Assembly: GCA_050246595.1 (NCBI GenBank)
Contig: JBFWVT010000003.1
Coordinates: 62,001 to 126,000, forward strand
Length of the DNA: 64,000 bases
Source: DATARH01 sp050246595
GTDB taxonomy: Bacteria > Pseudomonadota > Alphaproteobacteria > ATCC43930 > CGMCC-115725
Reading direction: 5' to 3'
Numbering within the stretch: the stretch's first letter is position 1; each line of letters opens with the position of its first letter. The notes below the pieces were generated by a model that was not told the origin of the DNA, ran no database searches, and saw nothing but the letters and a program-made list of their open reading frames with translations. Below are positions 51,025-60,040 of this stretch, one piece after another. The translations under genes and the position numbers were made by a program.

Positions 51025-53745
51025 TTAGATCGAGCGTGGGGTCAGAGCGTTGGATCTAAGCCCCGCCCGCACCGCATCGGTGATCAGCCGGCCGTTGTTG
51101 CGGAAAAGCCGCTCGATCGCCGGACCATCGGCGGCAACTGCGTTGAGATTGAACGTCATCCCGCTTCCGAACCCGCCGCCGGAGATCGCGTTCTGGATAC
51201 CTTTGCTGATCGGGGCCGGCAGAACCATTTCTTCCGCGTGGAGTAGCGCAGGCTGTATTCCGGGAAAGCTCGGCAAGGCCCAGCCGCCAGCGGCGCTCGG
51301 TACAATCATGCCGCGCTTCCCAAACAACCAACTCCCGATTGTCCCCAGAAGCGATAATCCGCCGGTAGCCGGAGCCGCAGCAACGCCCGCCGCCGTTCCA
51401 GCCAATTTGCCGATACCGCCCACGGCACCCCCGATGCCGCCAACCACGCTCCCGGCTGTCGAGACGCCACTGACTCCGGCCGACGTCAGCAGCGCGCCTG
51501 TATGTGCTGTCATCGCGGCCGTATGCCCTGTCATCGCCGCGCTATGCGCAACCTCGGCTCCGGTGTTCGCGATACCGAACAGCCCCTCGCCGATCCAATT
51601 CGCAGCGAGATCGCCAAGGCTTTCGCCTTTTGTCGCGCCGAGCGCGCGCGCGCCAAATTTGGAAAGCGTACTAACCACGGAACTGGTCAACCCGCTGACT
51701 GCCGTGTCACCGAGGCTCTGCAATGAGCGCAGCGGCGTTGTGCGCCCGGTGATCATCCCGGAGACCCCGGAGGACAGCGACCCCTCGATGCCGCTGAATG
51801 CCGATCGGAACGGCGCGGCCCAGTTATCGATTTCTGCCTTTTGTTCTTGCGCGGCCCGCTTCTGATCTTGAATACGTTCTTGATGTTCCTTTTTAAGTTC
51901 GGCGGTGATGAAGCGCTCGAATTCTCGATGCGTCTTTTCGCGTTCCCGCGCGTGTTGCTCGGAGAGACGGGTCGTCTCCCGCTCGGCTCTCTCCTGCTCT
52001 TGCAGAGTATTTTCGGCCAGCCGCCGGCGCGCATCGGCGATCCTGTCTTCGATCGCGATCAGGTCGCTGCCCTGAGCGTTCGCCCGCTGGCTCGTCCAGA
52101 AGTCCAGGGTGTTGCGCAATATATCTTGTTGAGCGGTAGCCCTTCCGCCGCCGGCACCTGAGCGGCCACCCATCGGCTCGATATGCCAGGGTTCATTCCC
52201 AAGCGGGAAGGTCAGACCAAATCGTGACGCATTTTCATGTGCCCACTCCCGCGCGCCGGGACCGAACCTCAGATCAGCGGCCATACCGCGTTCGTGCATC
52301 GACGAGCCGGGCGGCGCGACCCACTTCCGCGCAGCCGCTGCCGATCCGTATTTGCGCAACGCCGCATCCCAGAGTTGCTGTTGCCGCTCTCGCGTCCGAG
52401 TGCCCGACGTAATCCCTATGTCCAGCCCGGCCTCATTCGCTGCGGCGATCATGCTTTGGAGACTGTCCGAAAAGCCTCCACCCCCGCCGCGTCCGGACGC
52501 CCGCTCCATGATGGCCGCGTTCTGCGCCGATAGCTCGGCCTCAAGCCGTTGCATGATCGACGCCGGCCTGTCGGTCTTGTTCCGCCGTTGGTCGATTGCC
52601 TCAATTTCCTGTTCGTAGGCTTTGATCGCAGAGCGCGCGGCCTCCAGGTCCCTGACCTCGTTGTTCCCCAACGCTCGCCGGATCGTCGCAATGCGCTCGA
52701 CCAGATCCGCCCGCTTCTGGAGTTCCTTGTTGCCTTCGGCGATCAGCCGATTCGCCTTAATTTCCTCGTCTGACGGGAATTCAAGGCGTGTCACCCCTTC
52801 GGGATGCGGCGTGAGCGCCCGCGGGACAGGTACACCAAGGGCTTGAAACGGAAACGCGAGCCGTTCCGACTGCATTTGCTCGACGGTCGGCGTGTACCGC
52901 GTGACAAGCCCTCGCGTGAGCAGAGATGCAGCCCGCCTCTCGTCGCTGGTCCCCAGTATCTCCTGCAACTCGTTTCCGGTCAGAAGACGATTCTTCACCA
53001 CTGTCGCCTGCATCGACTCCAGCGAACTGAACACCTTGCTCAGTTGCTCGATCGCTTGCGGTATGTCATTCCCGGTATTAACCCTGGCAAACGCCTGCAA
53101 GATGCCGGTGAGTTGGATTTTTGAGTCATTCGAGAGGGCCGCAATTCCTTCTATCCCTCCCGCAGCAGCAGTGGCCGAACCTCTATTCTGGATGCCCTGT
53201 CTTTGGAGGATGCCGGCCATCTCCCGAACGCGAGCACCTGCAAACGCAGGGTCTCTCCCTGCCGCCAATGAGGCATTCTGAACCTTACGGATTTCCTCTG
53301 CCGCCTGCGATGCTTCCCTTTGCAAGATAACAAAGGCGCCCGCCAGCGTGCCAACTCCTACCGCTACCAAACCAAGGGGAGACTGCAGAGCACCTAACGC
53401 TCGGGACAACAGATCGGCGGCCCCGGCGTTCGTCTGGAATATCTGCAAGATTTGGCCGCTTTGTTGAATGAGGGCTTGTTGTACGCTGGTGCCTGAGGAA
53501 ATTTGTGTTATTAGATCATTAATTTGAAATGATAGTTGGTTGGCGGCAGATGCCGCAGAACCGAAGGTGCGCGTTGATTGCTGAGCGACGTTCGATAGGT
53601 TCGATAACCCGCCTTGTGCTTCACGCGTTCTGGTATTTAATTCATTTGCAACTGGCCCGATCTCACCCAGCGCCTTCTTGACACGGTCGACTCCAGCCAA
53701 AGTCTCAGAGACACTGGCACCGAATTTTACTTCGACATCGGCCAT
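51025..53745 (-). CDS. Tape measure protein with embedded M15-type peptidase
   Basis: 906 residues. N-terminal helical and hydrophobic regions (SRALGALQSPLGLVAVGV then GTLAGAFVIL) are typical of tape measures. Residues about 425-525 form a D-Ala-D-Ala carboxypeptidase-like (M15/VanY) domain: SGTRTRERQQQLWD, SSMHERGMAADLR (H484, D491) and EPWHIEP (H521, E523). A charged coiled coil and a glycine/alanine-rich C-terminus follow. It sets tail length and, with the peptidase, could open murein during injection. Confidence 0.85.
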   Translation of the reverse strand: MADVEVKFGASVSETLAGVDRVKKALGEIGPVANELNTRTREAQGGLSNLSNVAQQSTRTFGSAASAANQLSFQINDLITQISSGTSVQQALIQQSGQILQIFQTNAGAADLLSRALGALQSPLGLVAVGVGTLAGAFVILQREASQAAEEIRKVQNASLAAGRDPAFAGARVREMAGILQRQGIQNRGSATAAAGGIEGIAALSNDSKIQLTGILQAFARVNTGNDIPQAIEQLSKVFSSLESMQATVVKNRLLTGNELQEILGTSDERRAASLLTRGLVTRYTPTVEQMQSERLAFPFQALGVPVPRALTPHPEGVTRLEFPSDEEIKANRLIAEGNKELQKRADLVERIATIRRALGNNEVRDLEAARSAIKAYEQEIEAIDQRRNKTDRPASIMQRLEAELSAQNAAIMERASGRGGGGGFSDSLQSMIAAANEAGLDIGITSGTRTRERQQQLWDAALRKYGSAAAARKWVAPPGSSMHERGMAADLRFGPGAREWAHENASRFGLTFPLGNEPWHIEPMGGRSGAGGGRATAQQDILRNTLDFWTSQRANAQGSDLIAIEDRIADARRRLAENTLQEQERAERETTRLSEQHAREREKTHREFERFITAELKKEHQERIQDQKRAAQEQKAEIDNWAAPFRSAFSGIEGSLSSGVSGMITGRTTPLRSLQSLGDTAVSGLTSSVVSTLSKFGARALGATKGESLGDLAANWIGEGLFGIANTGAEVAHSAAMTGHTAAMTAHTGALLTSAGVSGVSTAGSVVGGIGGAVGGIGKLAGTAAGVAAAPATGGLSLLGTIGSWLFGKRGMIVPSAAGGWALPSFPGIQPALLHAEEMVLPAPISKGIQNAISGGGFGSGMTFNLNAVAADGPAIERLFRNNGRLITDAVRAGLRSNALTPRSI

Positions 53746-53798
53746 ACGCGACTCCTGATCTTACCTTTAAAGCCGATGTCCAATACGCTCAGTAGTCG

Positions 53799-54077
53799 TT
53801 ACCCACGAGCCGCACGCTTCTCTGCGTAGTGCCGCCGCAGTTGCTCAAAGTCGAGAATTGGCTCTCCTAGACCGGCGTGTACCGGCACGTCGGTGGCGAC
53901 CATTCCTGCCTGCAATAGATCGTTGGCAACATTCGTCTCTTGTTGGGGGGCCTGCTTCGGCATGCCTTTCCATCCCAAAATCCGCGCGATTATATCAATG
54001 ACTTGGTACGGCGGCGGGTGGTCCTCCCAGTATCGGAAGATGACCGACGCCTCAGCGACCGTCATCTCATCGATCAC
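53799..54077 (-). CDS. Tail assembly chaperone, second cistron (GT-like)
   Basis: 92 residues (TVAEASVIFRYWEDHPPPY near the start). It overlaps the preceding gene by 4 bp (ATGA) and lies directly before the tape measure gene, where lambda-like phages have the T part of the G/GT chaperone pair. Here a separate coupled cistron appears instead of an obvious frameshift fusion. Assignment rests on position and size. Confidence 0.6.
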   Translation of the reverse strand: MIDEMTVAEASVIFRYWEDHPPPYQVIDIIARILGWKGMPKQAPQQETNVANDLLQAGMVATDVPVHAGLGEPILDFEQLRRHYAEKRAARG

Positions 54078-54475
54078 GCGGGGGCCGTATCCGCAGCCGG
54101 TAGCGAGGGCGCCGTAGACATCATCGAGCCATTCGGTGAGGCTTTTGTTTCTCCCGTCACTACCGGCTGGGCTTCCCCCGGTTGAGACATCCCCGTGCCG
54201 GTCAGTATTGCTGTGACGACATCTGATATGTTCTTCAAATCGACCATCTCAGCGATACGCTCTACGGTCATGTCGGAATAGTTTCGCGACATGGCTGCTG
54301 AGGCAACTTCACATACTGCGTCGATTTCTTCTTCGCTCATTAGCGCCGACAACGACGGAGCCTTTAGCACGATAGCCAGAGCGGAGGCATGTTTCCGTAA
54401 GAGACCGAGGGTCAGCGGCGGGATATACCACTTCTCCCCGCCCATTATGACCGGGACGCCTGTTTTTTCGGTCAT
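54074..54475 (-). CDS. Tail assembly chaperone, first cistron (G-like)
   Basis: 133 residues from ATG 54475. The core MGGEKWYIPPLTLGLLRKHA followed by a helical domain (MSEEEIDAVCEVASAAM) is like phage tail assembly chaperones. A polar tail follows. It sits 8 bp after the tail tube gene and overlaps the next small gene. It should bind the tape measure protein during tail assembly. Confidence 0.65.
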   Translation of the reverse strand: MTEKTGVPVIMGGEKWYIPPLTLGLLRKHASALAIVLKAPSLSALMSEEEIDAVCEVASAAMSRNYSDMTVERIAEMVDLKNISDVVTAILTGTGMSQPGEAQPVVTGETKASPNGSMMSTAPSLPAADTAPA

Positions 54476-54482
54476 CGGCTCT

Positions 54483-55256
54483 CTATTCCCTGGTTGAGAA
54501 GGTGCCGATAATGCCGGCCGCATCGGCGAATGCCGAAAAGTTGATATTATGGAGTTCGAACGCATCCTGCGTATTGGGCATCGCAAGCCGGGTCGAAACG
54601 CAGGCATTGAGACGAAACGAACGCGGAAGGAATTGGCCGCCGGCGCCGGGCGGGCCGGGACTGATCGGCTGGTAGAACGTCGCTTGCCAGGCCGGGGTGT
54701 AGCCCTGAAACCGGTTGCTTAAGACGATTTTCCGCCCAGAGGAGGCGGTATCGTAGGCATACGAAATCAGCACCTGCTTGCTGGCATCAACCGACGCAAA
54801 GGTATAGACGCCTGTGACCTCATTGACCGAGTAGTCGCCGGAGACCGTCGGCGTCGTCACCCGGTTGAATGCCGCTGCGTTGTTTGCTAGAAACACGCCA
54901 AGGTCATCATTGAATGTCGCCGCATTCCCCACTGTGACCGTGTAGGGAGGTGTCGCAGGGATGACCTGGATCTCATGCTCGGAGATAGAGAACTGCCCAG
55001 CAGCCGGCGTCTCGCCCCAGAACAGGTCAGAGTAGACGCGCCCCAAAATGCGCGCCATTCCGATCGTGCCGGTGATCCGCCCTTGCCCGCGAGCAATCGC
55101 AACCGGAAACTGGTGCTGGCCGTACAGGTCACGAAGCGTAAAATCCACCGTAATCTCGACATTCTGGAGAACGCCGAATTGCTGTGGGCCAATGCCTGAT
55201 CCGGTTACATCAACACGCTCGCCGAAAAGAGCGCCGGTCCCATAGCCGAACTGCAT
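54483..55256 (-). CDS. Major tail tube protein
   Basis: 257 residues. Content fits a beta-sandwich tube protein: LQNVEITVDFTLRDLYGQ, QFPVAIARGQGRITGTI and, at the end, LHNINFSAFADAAGIIGTFS. Genes for tail completion lie just upstream and the chaperone pair and tape measure just downstream, the standard order for siphovirus tails. The middle (NEVTGVYTFASVDASKQVLI) resembles the inserted Ig-like domain of several tube proteins. Confidence 0.8.
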   Translation of the reverse strand: MQFGYGTGALFGERVDVTGSGIGPQQFGVLQNVEITVDFTLRDLYGQHQFPVAIARGQGRITGTIGMARILGRVYSDLFWGETPAAGQFSISEHEIQVIPATPPYTVTVGNAATFNDDLGVFLANNAAAFNRVTTPTVSGDYSVNEVTGVYTFASVDASKQVLISYAYDTASSGRKIVLSNRFQGYTPAWQATFYQPISPGPPGAGGQFLPRSFRLNACVSTRLAMPNTQDAFELHNINFSAFADAAGIIGTFSTRE

Positions 55257-55257
55257 G

Positions 55258-55461
55258 TCACCGGCCTCCGTTCCAAGCTCTTTCGAGCCGCCGCTTCAGG
55301 TCTTCCTTGGCGGCAAAAGCCATGTTCCAGGCCTCCGTGTTTCTCGCCACTTCGGAACCTGGGAAAAAGTCTTGCCACCATTGATCTACGATATGACTCG
55401 GGCTTTTCTGGTCAGCCTCTCTTCTGGCTTCTGTCTTGTCGTCGGATGTTTCGCTCTTCAC
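55258..55461 (-). CDS. Small phage protein between tail completion and tube genes
   Basis: 67 residues from GTG 55461, chosen because GGGAGG lies 5 nt upstream. It is charged and helical (DDKTEARREADQKSP, SHIVDQWWQDFF, KEDLKRRLERAW). No family is recognised. It ends 1 bp before the tail tube start, so it is in the same transcript. Confidence 0.5.
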   Translation of the reverse strand: MKSETSDDKTEARREADQKSPSHIVDQWWQDFFPGSEVARNTEAWNMAFAAKEDLKRRLERAWNGGR

Positions 55462-55484
55462 TGGGGCCTCCCAATTGGATGAAG

Positions 55485-55931
55485 TCAGCCAACGCACAAG
55501 ATGTTGACCGGGATGATAGCGACGGTCTGGTCGCCCAAGACGCCCTCGTCGGTCTCGATTGTTCCTTCGATCCAGCAATGCTGAACGACTGGTTCAAGCC
55601 CCAATGTTTGCACCGGGCGTCCGCCATGACCGATGGGAGGCGGCTTCAAGGCGTCCTGAACCGCATCGACAAGCTTGTTCATCTCGACCGACGGTGACGC
55701 ATAGGGATCGCTCGTATGGACGTAGAGGTAGAGCCTCGCTCTGAATGTCCATGTTCCCGGAGCACCGAGAACCGGGTACTCGACATCTTCCCCTTCCTGC
55801 ACCATGAAGAGAGCTGGTTGCTCCGCCGGCGCGACATCGGACCAATGGCGCAGGCGGCGCTCTTTGGTTACGAACTTTGCTACTGCTGTGACTTTCGTGA
55901 ACAGGGTGGAGTAAATGACTTCCCGATTCAT
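55485..55931 (-). CDS. Tail terminator/completion-like protein
   Basis: 148 residues with the mixed alpha/beta pattern of gpU-like proteins: IYSTLFTKVTAVAKF, a strand-rich middle (TWTFRARLYLYVHTS), SVEMNKLVDAVQDAL and a final strand pair (VGDQ-like region ending VAIIPVNILCV). It is located between the gp10-like gene and the tail tube gene, where the terminator is expected. Assignment is mainly by position. Confidence 0.6.
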   Translation of the reverse strand: MNREVIYSTLFTKVTAVAKFVTKERRLRHWSDVAPAEQPALFMVQEGEDVEYPVLGAPGTWTFRARLYLYVHTSDPYASPSVEMNKLVDAVQDALKPPPIGHGGRPVQTLGLEPVVQHCWIEGTIETDEGVLGDQTVAIIPVNILCVG

Positions 55932-55937
55932 TTACAC

Positions 55938-56429
55938 CTACCCGCTGATAGCGTCTTCGATCAGCCGCCTCAGAGATTCCTTCATTCCCTTTTTGAAGTC
56001 AGGCTCCAATTCTTTCAGGGCCGATCGTAGAAAGCTACGTTCGGGGAATTTTACGTTTCGTGTGTGCGCTTTGATGTTAAGCGTGGCTGTAACTGGCTTT
56101 CCGAAAAGGCGCGTAACCTTACGGAGGTGCGCTCGCACAGATTGCTTCCCGCGAAAACCGAACTCATGAACCCGCGCGTAGGCAACCTTAGTTCCTACTG
56201 TGGCTGTGATTCTGTCTGGAGCGTCATCTACCTTTAGGTTGATGCTTGATCGCAGCACGCCCGTTCGAACCTTCAAAACCTGTCCGCTCAGCTTATCTTT
56301 TTGAACATTACGTTGGAGCCTGAACCCCCACCGCTGCATTTCCTTGGCCATTGACTCACGTATCGAGTCGGGCATGCGGTCTAGTCTGGCGATGATCTCT
56401 TTATCGCCAGTGACGGTAACTTCGATCAT
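55938..56429 (-). CDS. HK97 gp10-like head-tail protein
   Basis: 163 residues. The family pattern is clear: an N-terminal MIEVTVTGDKEIIARLDRMP helix, VRTGVLRSSINLKV in the middle, then AYARVHEFG and FPERSFLRSALKELE near the end. It joins the head completion complex and the tail. It ends 6 bp before the next tail gene. Confidence 0.82.
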   Translation of the reverse strand: MIEVTVTGDKEIIARLDRMPDSIRESMAKEMQRWGFRLQRNVQKDKLSGQVLKVRTGVLRSSINLKVDDAPDRITATVGTKVAYARVHEFGFRGKQSVRAHLRKVTRLFGKPVTATLNIKAHTRNVKFPERSFLRSALKELEPDFKKGMKESLRRLIEDAISG

Positions 56430-56439
56430 GGAAGTGCCG

Positions 56440-57393
56440 CTATTTGAAGATGATGGTGCCGGACAGCATTTGCAGCGTCAGGTCGGCGTTGCGCGGCGTG
56501 ATCGTCAGGACATCGCCGAACGCGAAGGTCATCTGCGTCGTCGCAAACGACCCGCTCGATGCCCCCGCGACAAAAACCATCGTCCCGAAGCTGAGACCGT
56601 TTTTCTCGATGTCGAAGACCGTATGGTCTGTTGCCGGTATCCCGGCCGTCGCGACCGAACCGATCATGTTCGGCAGCAGTGTGTGCTCGCGCGCAAAGGA
56701 CAACCGCACAATCGGCGTGCCTTGTACCGGTGGCACAACGATATACTCCCAGTGGTAATCGTTGAGCGCCATGTCCGCCGGCTCCGGTTGCCCGAGGAAC
56801 GTCACAAGCCCGCTGACCGGGACGACTCTGCGGTACGGATTGAGCGCCGAGCGGATGGCCTCGCTCATGTCGCTGGTCAGGTAGGTGACTGTCTCGCCGC
56901 CAACCTGCTTGGACACTTCTCCAATCCGGGTGCGCTCGCGATAGCGCAGTGCCACAAGCTCGATGCAGGCCTGTTGAAGAACTGCGGGGATCGTCTCATA
57001 CCCGGCCGTGTATTCGACGATGACGCTGCCGCCGCTGCAGCAGGTGGTGAATTGCTGCCCGGCCAGATAGATGCCGGATGCGTTGAACCCGTACCCGGTG
57101 CCGCGGCTGCCGTCGGTCGGCATCGGCTGGATCGCGGTGCCGCCGATCGTCAGGGACGACACCGCCGTGATCGGCGTATTGGCAAGGCCGAGGCGTGTGC
57201 CGCGTATCCCGAAATGGGTCTCGCGCCAGACCCCGAGCGCCACCTGCCGCCCCAGGTAATCGGCGATGAATTCGCTCGCTGCGGTGATCAGCCGCTTGAG
57301 CAGGATGTCATCGGTCGCCGGGAACGGCGTCGTGCCGATTTGCAGCCAGTGTTTAACGTCGACCAGGTCGCAGAGGTCGTTCCACGCTGGCAT
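56440..57393 (-). CDS. Head-tail connector (gp6-like) with C-terminal KNG beta module
   Basis: 317 residues. The N-terminal 190 residues fit a gp6-like connector: DVKHWLQIGTTPFPATDD, RLITAASEFIADYLGR, LQQACIELVALRYRERTRIG. The last 90 residues (LLPNMIGSVATAG, FDIEKNGLSFGTMVF, GDVLTITPRNADLTLQML) form a beta module shared with the tail-hub C-terminus of the same prophage. The fusion suggests a surface decoration at the connector or a mobile domain. Confidence 0.75.
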   Translation of the reverse strand: MPAWNDLCDLVDVKHWLQIGTTPFPATDDILLKRLITAASEFIADYLGRQVALGVWRETHFGIRGTRLGLANTPITAVSSLTIGGTAIQPMPTDGSRGTGYGFNASGIYLAGQQFTTCCSGGSVIVEYTAGYETIPAVLQQACIELVALRYRERTRIGEVSKQVGGETVTYLTSDMSEAIRSALNPYRRVVPVSGLVTFLGQPEPADMALNDYHWEYIVVPPVQGTPIVRLSFAREHTLLPNMIGSVATAGIPATDHTVFDIEKNGLSFGTMVFVAGASSGSFATTQMTFAFGDVLTITPRNADLTLQMLSGTIIFK

Positions 57394-57634
57394 GTGGCGA
57401 CCTCGCGATTGGTAACGAGTACGGCGAGGGCAGGCTCGCCAGTTGCTCTTTAATGATCGCTGCCGCCGCGCGCGCGCCGTAGCGGGCGACGCAGTCGGCT
57501 ACGGAGATGGCGTTGACGTTGACCGGCGCTTCGCGCAACAAAGTCCGCAAGGCATCGGGCAGCTGGTCAAACGCCACCATCTCGACATCGGCAGGCTCAA
57601 AGCCCGGTCGGAACCTGCCCGCCGGGCCGCCCAC
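57353..57634 (-). CDS. Small phage head-region protein
   Basis: 93 residues from GTG 57634, or 75 from ATG 57580 (MVAFDQLPDALRTLLRE). A short helical domain with NAISVADCVARYGARAAAAI follows. The end overlaps the connector start by 41 bp, which is long, so the last residues may be out-of-frame with real selection. Small helical proteins of this kind are common before gp6-like genes. Function unknown. Confidence 0.45.
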   Translation of the reverse strand: MGGPAGRFRPGFEPADVEMVAFDQLPDALRTLLREAPVNVNAISVADCVARYGARAAAAIIKEQLASLPSPYSLPIARSPHASVERPLRPGRR

Positions 57635-57661
57635 GTTGCCGGAGTTCCGAGCCAGTGGGGG

Positions 57662-58348
57662 CTACTCGGGCTTCTTGTCCTCGGCAGGCTTATCGTCCCG
57701 CATCTGCGCGATCTCCATCGTCCGGGAGATCGTGTCGATGTCACGGTCGGACAGCCGCTCGAACCCGTGCGCCCACGCCTGGGTAATCGCGTTGTAGGGA
57801 ATGAACCAGATCCCGGTGCCTTCCGGTCCCGGCTGACCGACCGGCATCACTGCATACGGGTCGGTCGTGTGCCGGATGGCGTAGTGCCCCTCCGGGACCA
57901 TCAGCTTGATCCCCTCCGAGGTCGATGCCGTCGGAGGGAATTCCCCAGCCACGCCCGTCCGATACGGCGAGTTGGGCGGCGGGCCTGCCGGCTCCGAGAA
58001 TTCCGGCAACTGCGTGCCGCGCTGCGCCATGTTGGTCTCGACCGGCATGACGTGCTTGTCTTCCGGCACGCTCTTGCCCGGCTCGATCTGCGCCGGGTCC
58101 TGCATCCCTGTCACGCTCTCGACCGGCGGCGGCATCCGGCGCGGCTCTACCGCGCTGCCCTCCGGCTTGTCCGGTTGCGTCTGGCCCGGTCGCGGGTTCA
58201 CCATCGGCTCCTGAACGCGCTCTGCAAACCGCGGCTCCGGTGCCTTGTTGTCCTCCGGCTTCGCGGCCTCGGGCGCCTTCTGCCCGTCCGCAGGCTTCGC
58301 CGCGTTCCGCGCATCCGACGGAGCATCTGGCTTTCTGGTGGTTTCCAT
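57662..58348 (-). CDS. Proline-rich disordered phage protein
   Basis: 228 residues from ATG 58348, with GGGAG upstream. The first 150 residues are Pro/Glu/Ala-rich and disordered (AAKPEDNKAPEPRFAER, PPPVESVTGMQDP). The C-terminal third looks folded (GHYAIRHTTDPYAVMPV, WFIPYNAITQAWAHGFERL). It is located directly after the major capsid gene, a usual place for decoration or head-completion proteins. No family is recognised. Confidence 0.55.
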   Translation of the reverse strand: METTRKPDAPSDARNAAKPADGQKAPEAAKPEDNKAPEPRFAERVQEPMVNPRPGQTQPDKPEGSAVEPRRMPPPVESVTGMQDPAQIEPGKSVPEDKHVMPVETNMAQRGTQLPEFSEPAGPPPNSPYRTGVAGEFPPTASTSEGIKLMVPEGHYAIRHTTDPYAVMPVGQPGPEGTGIWFIPYNAITQAWAHGFERLSDRDIDTISRTMEIAQMRDDKPAEDKKPE

Positions 58349-58387
58349 GGTAGTTACTCCCTTGCACGCCAAGCGCTTGTAAGAATG

Positions 58388-60016
58388 CTAAGCGCCGATG
58401 TTAGTGATCACTCCCATTGCGAAGGGAGAATAGACGGCAAGCACCTCTTCTGCATATACGCCGACTTGCCGCTGTCTTGTGGTAAGCGGCCAGTTTATTT
58501 CGTAATAATCCGCCCTGGTCAGTATCTCCGCAACGTTCGGCACCTCGTTCGACTGATACTGCACCGGCAGATTTTCCGCCCAGCCGACGATGGTGCCGGG
58601 CGGCAGGTCGTCATGGATGATGATCGGAATGACCTGTCCCGTGAACGAGTTGAAATACTGATCTACCGCTCCGCCGGCGGTGACGCTCATCCTTCCGCCA
58701 TCGGAATTGATGCTCAGGAGCGACGCGTTGGAGTTCCCGGTAAACACATGGTTTGTGATGCTCCTGGACTCGCGGCTGCTGATGAGCAAAAGCGAGGGGG
58801 AGAGCCTGTACGTGTCGTACATGGTCTGGAACATATCGTCGATCTCAGTGACCGATCCGCGGCCCGAGGCGGTAAGCGGCGTCCCCGTGCCGGCGGTGCC
58901 AGTTGCCATGGTCTTGACATAGGCATTCGAGCCAGCGGCGAAGGCAGTGGTCATCAGCCCATCGAACGCCATGGTTGCGTTGCGGCTGTAGTCGGTGGTG
59001 ACGGCGGTGGCGGCTTGGCCGGTGCCGGCGAGCGGGGCCGAGATACGGACCGAGTTGATCGTGGTGATCGCTTCGAGCTTCTCGCTGCCAGCGGCGCCGA
59101 TGAACCACGCATAAGCGACCGCGCCGCGGATCGGGATCACGGTAGCGGACAGGTGTTCGCCGAGCGTGATCGCTTGGGTTGCAGCCGCACTCTTGTTGGA
59201 GGCGCCACCGTTGAGGGTATAGGTCTTGCCGTCAGCGCCGGTGATGGTCTTGGTCGTGGCGACCCCGCTGGCGAGGGTGGAGTTCTTGTAGCCCTCCAAG
59301 GTCAGGGCGACGACGATGACGGAGTAGGTGGCGGCCGGCAGGGTGGCGCCGGTTCCACCTGCGGCCAGGACCGGGGTCGCCGGGACGCCGAGCGCCAGCG
59401 AGCGGTTGCCGCCGAGGATCGCCATCTCCTCTTTGAGCATCATCTTTTGCAACAGGCGGAAGGTCATGCGGCCCATGACGTCCTCGAATCCCCGACCGGC
59501 GTTGATCGCCTCGTAGGTCGCGGCGTCTTCCTCGCCGATCGTGACGAAGTTGGCCGACTTGTCGACCGCCTGATAGCTCATCTGGGCGGAGCGCTGCCCC
59601 TCGGGGACCCAGCCTTCCGCGTCCCAGCCGGAGCCGATGAGCGCAGTGATCTGACGCCAATTGGTCGCCAACCCCACACCGCCTCCGCGACGCGGGATAC
59701 GATTGCGCAGAGGAGTTTTGACCGGATAGAGGTTCTTGGCCGGGGCCTGTAGATCGTAAGCGACAAGACCGGTCGCGGTGGTGATCGTTTTGGCAATCGC
59801 GTTGGCGAGCGCTTCCGAGGCCCCGCCATCGAGCAGCGTCTGAATCTGCTCGTCCTGGCCGATTAGCATACCCATTCGAGTGGACGCGGCCTTGGCAAGC
59901 CCCACGTCTTTTTGGGACAGCGCCTCGAGCATGACCTTGCGGAACTCGTCGTCCGCGGCCTCCCATGTGGGCGGGGAATACCGGCCCATCTGGAGGGTCT
60001 GTTGCGTGATGTTCAT
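58388..60016 (-). CDS. Major capsid protein with inserted beta domain
   Basis: 542 residues. HK97-type landmarks: LRNRIPRRGGGVGLATNW, MLKEEMAILGGNRSLAL, an E-loop-like region, and a C-terminal P-domain with IHDDLPPGTIVGWAENLP and ADYYEINWPLTTRQRQVG. Between about residues 215 and 340 there is an Ig/Fn3-like insertion (AATYSVIVVALTLEGYK, AVAYAWFIGAAGSEKLE), which would project from the capsid. It is preceded by a GGGAG Shine-Dalgarno and, upstream, by a strong terminator hairpin. Confidence 0.88.
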   Translation of the reverse strand: MNITQQTLQMGRYSPPTWEAADDEFRKVMLEALSQKDVGLAKAASTRMGMLIGQDEQIQTLLDGGASEALANAIAKTITTATGLVAYDLQAPAKNLYPVKTPLRNRIPRRGGGVGLATNWRQITALIGSGWDAEGWVPEGQRSAQMSYQAVDKSANFVTIGEEDAATYEAINAGRGFEDVMGRMTFRLLQKMMLKEEMAILGGNRSLALGVPATPVLAAGGTGATLPAATYSVIVVALTLEGYKNSTLASGVATTKTITGADGKTYTLNGGASNKSAAATQAITLGEHLSATVIPIRGAVAYAWFIGAAGSEKLEAITTINSVRISAPLAGTGQAATAVTTDYSRNATMAFDGLMTTAFAAGSNAYVKTMATGTAGTGTPLTASGRGSVTEIDDMFQTMYDTYRLSPSLLLISSRESRSITNHVFTGNSNASLLSINSDGGRMSVTAGGAVDQYFNSFTGQVIPIIIHDDLPPGTIVGWAENLPVQYQSNEVPNVAEILTRADYYEINWPLTTRQRQVGVYAEEVLAVYSPFAMGVITNIGA

Positions 60017-60040
60017 TGGTTGCTCCCTGCGGAGTCGGGA

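Noticed and set aside
57443..59752. Long rightward open frame across the capsid and proline-rich genes
   Set aside because: Content is arginine- and glycine-rich shadow sequence; the opposite strand encodes the capsid protein.
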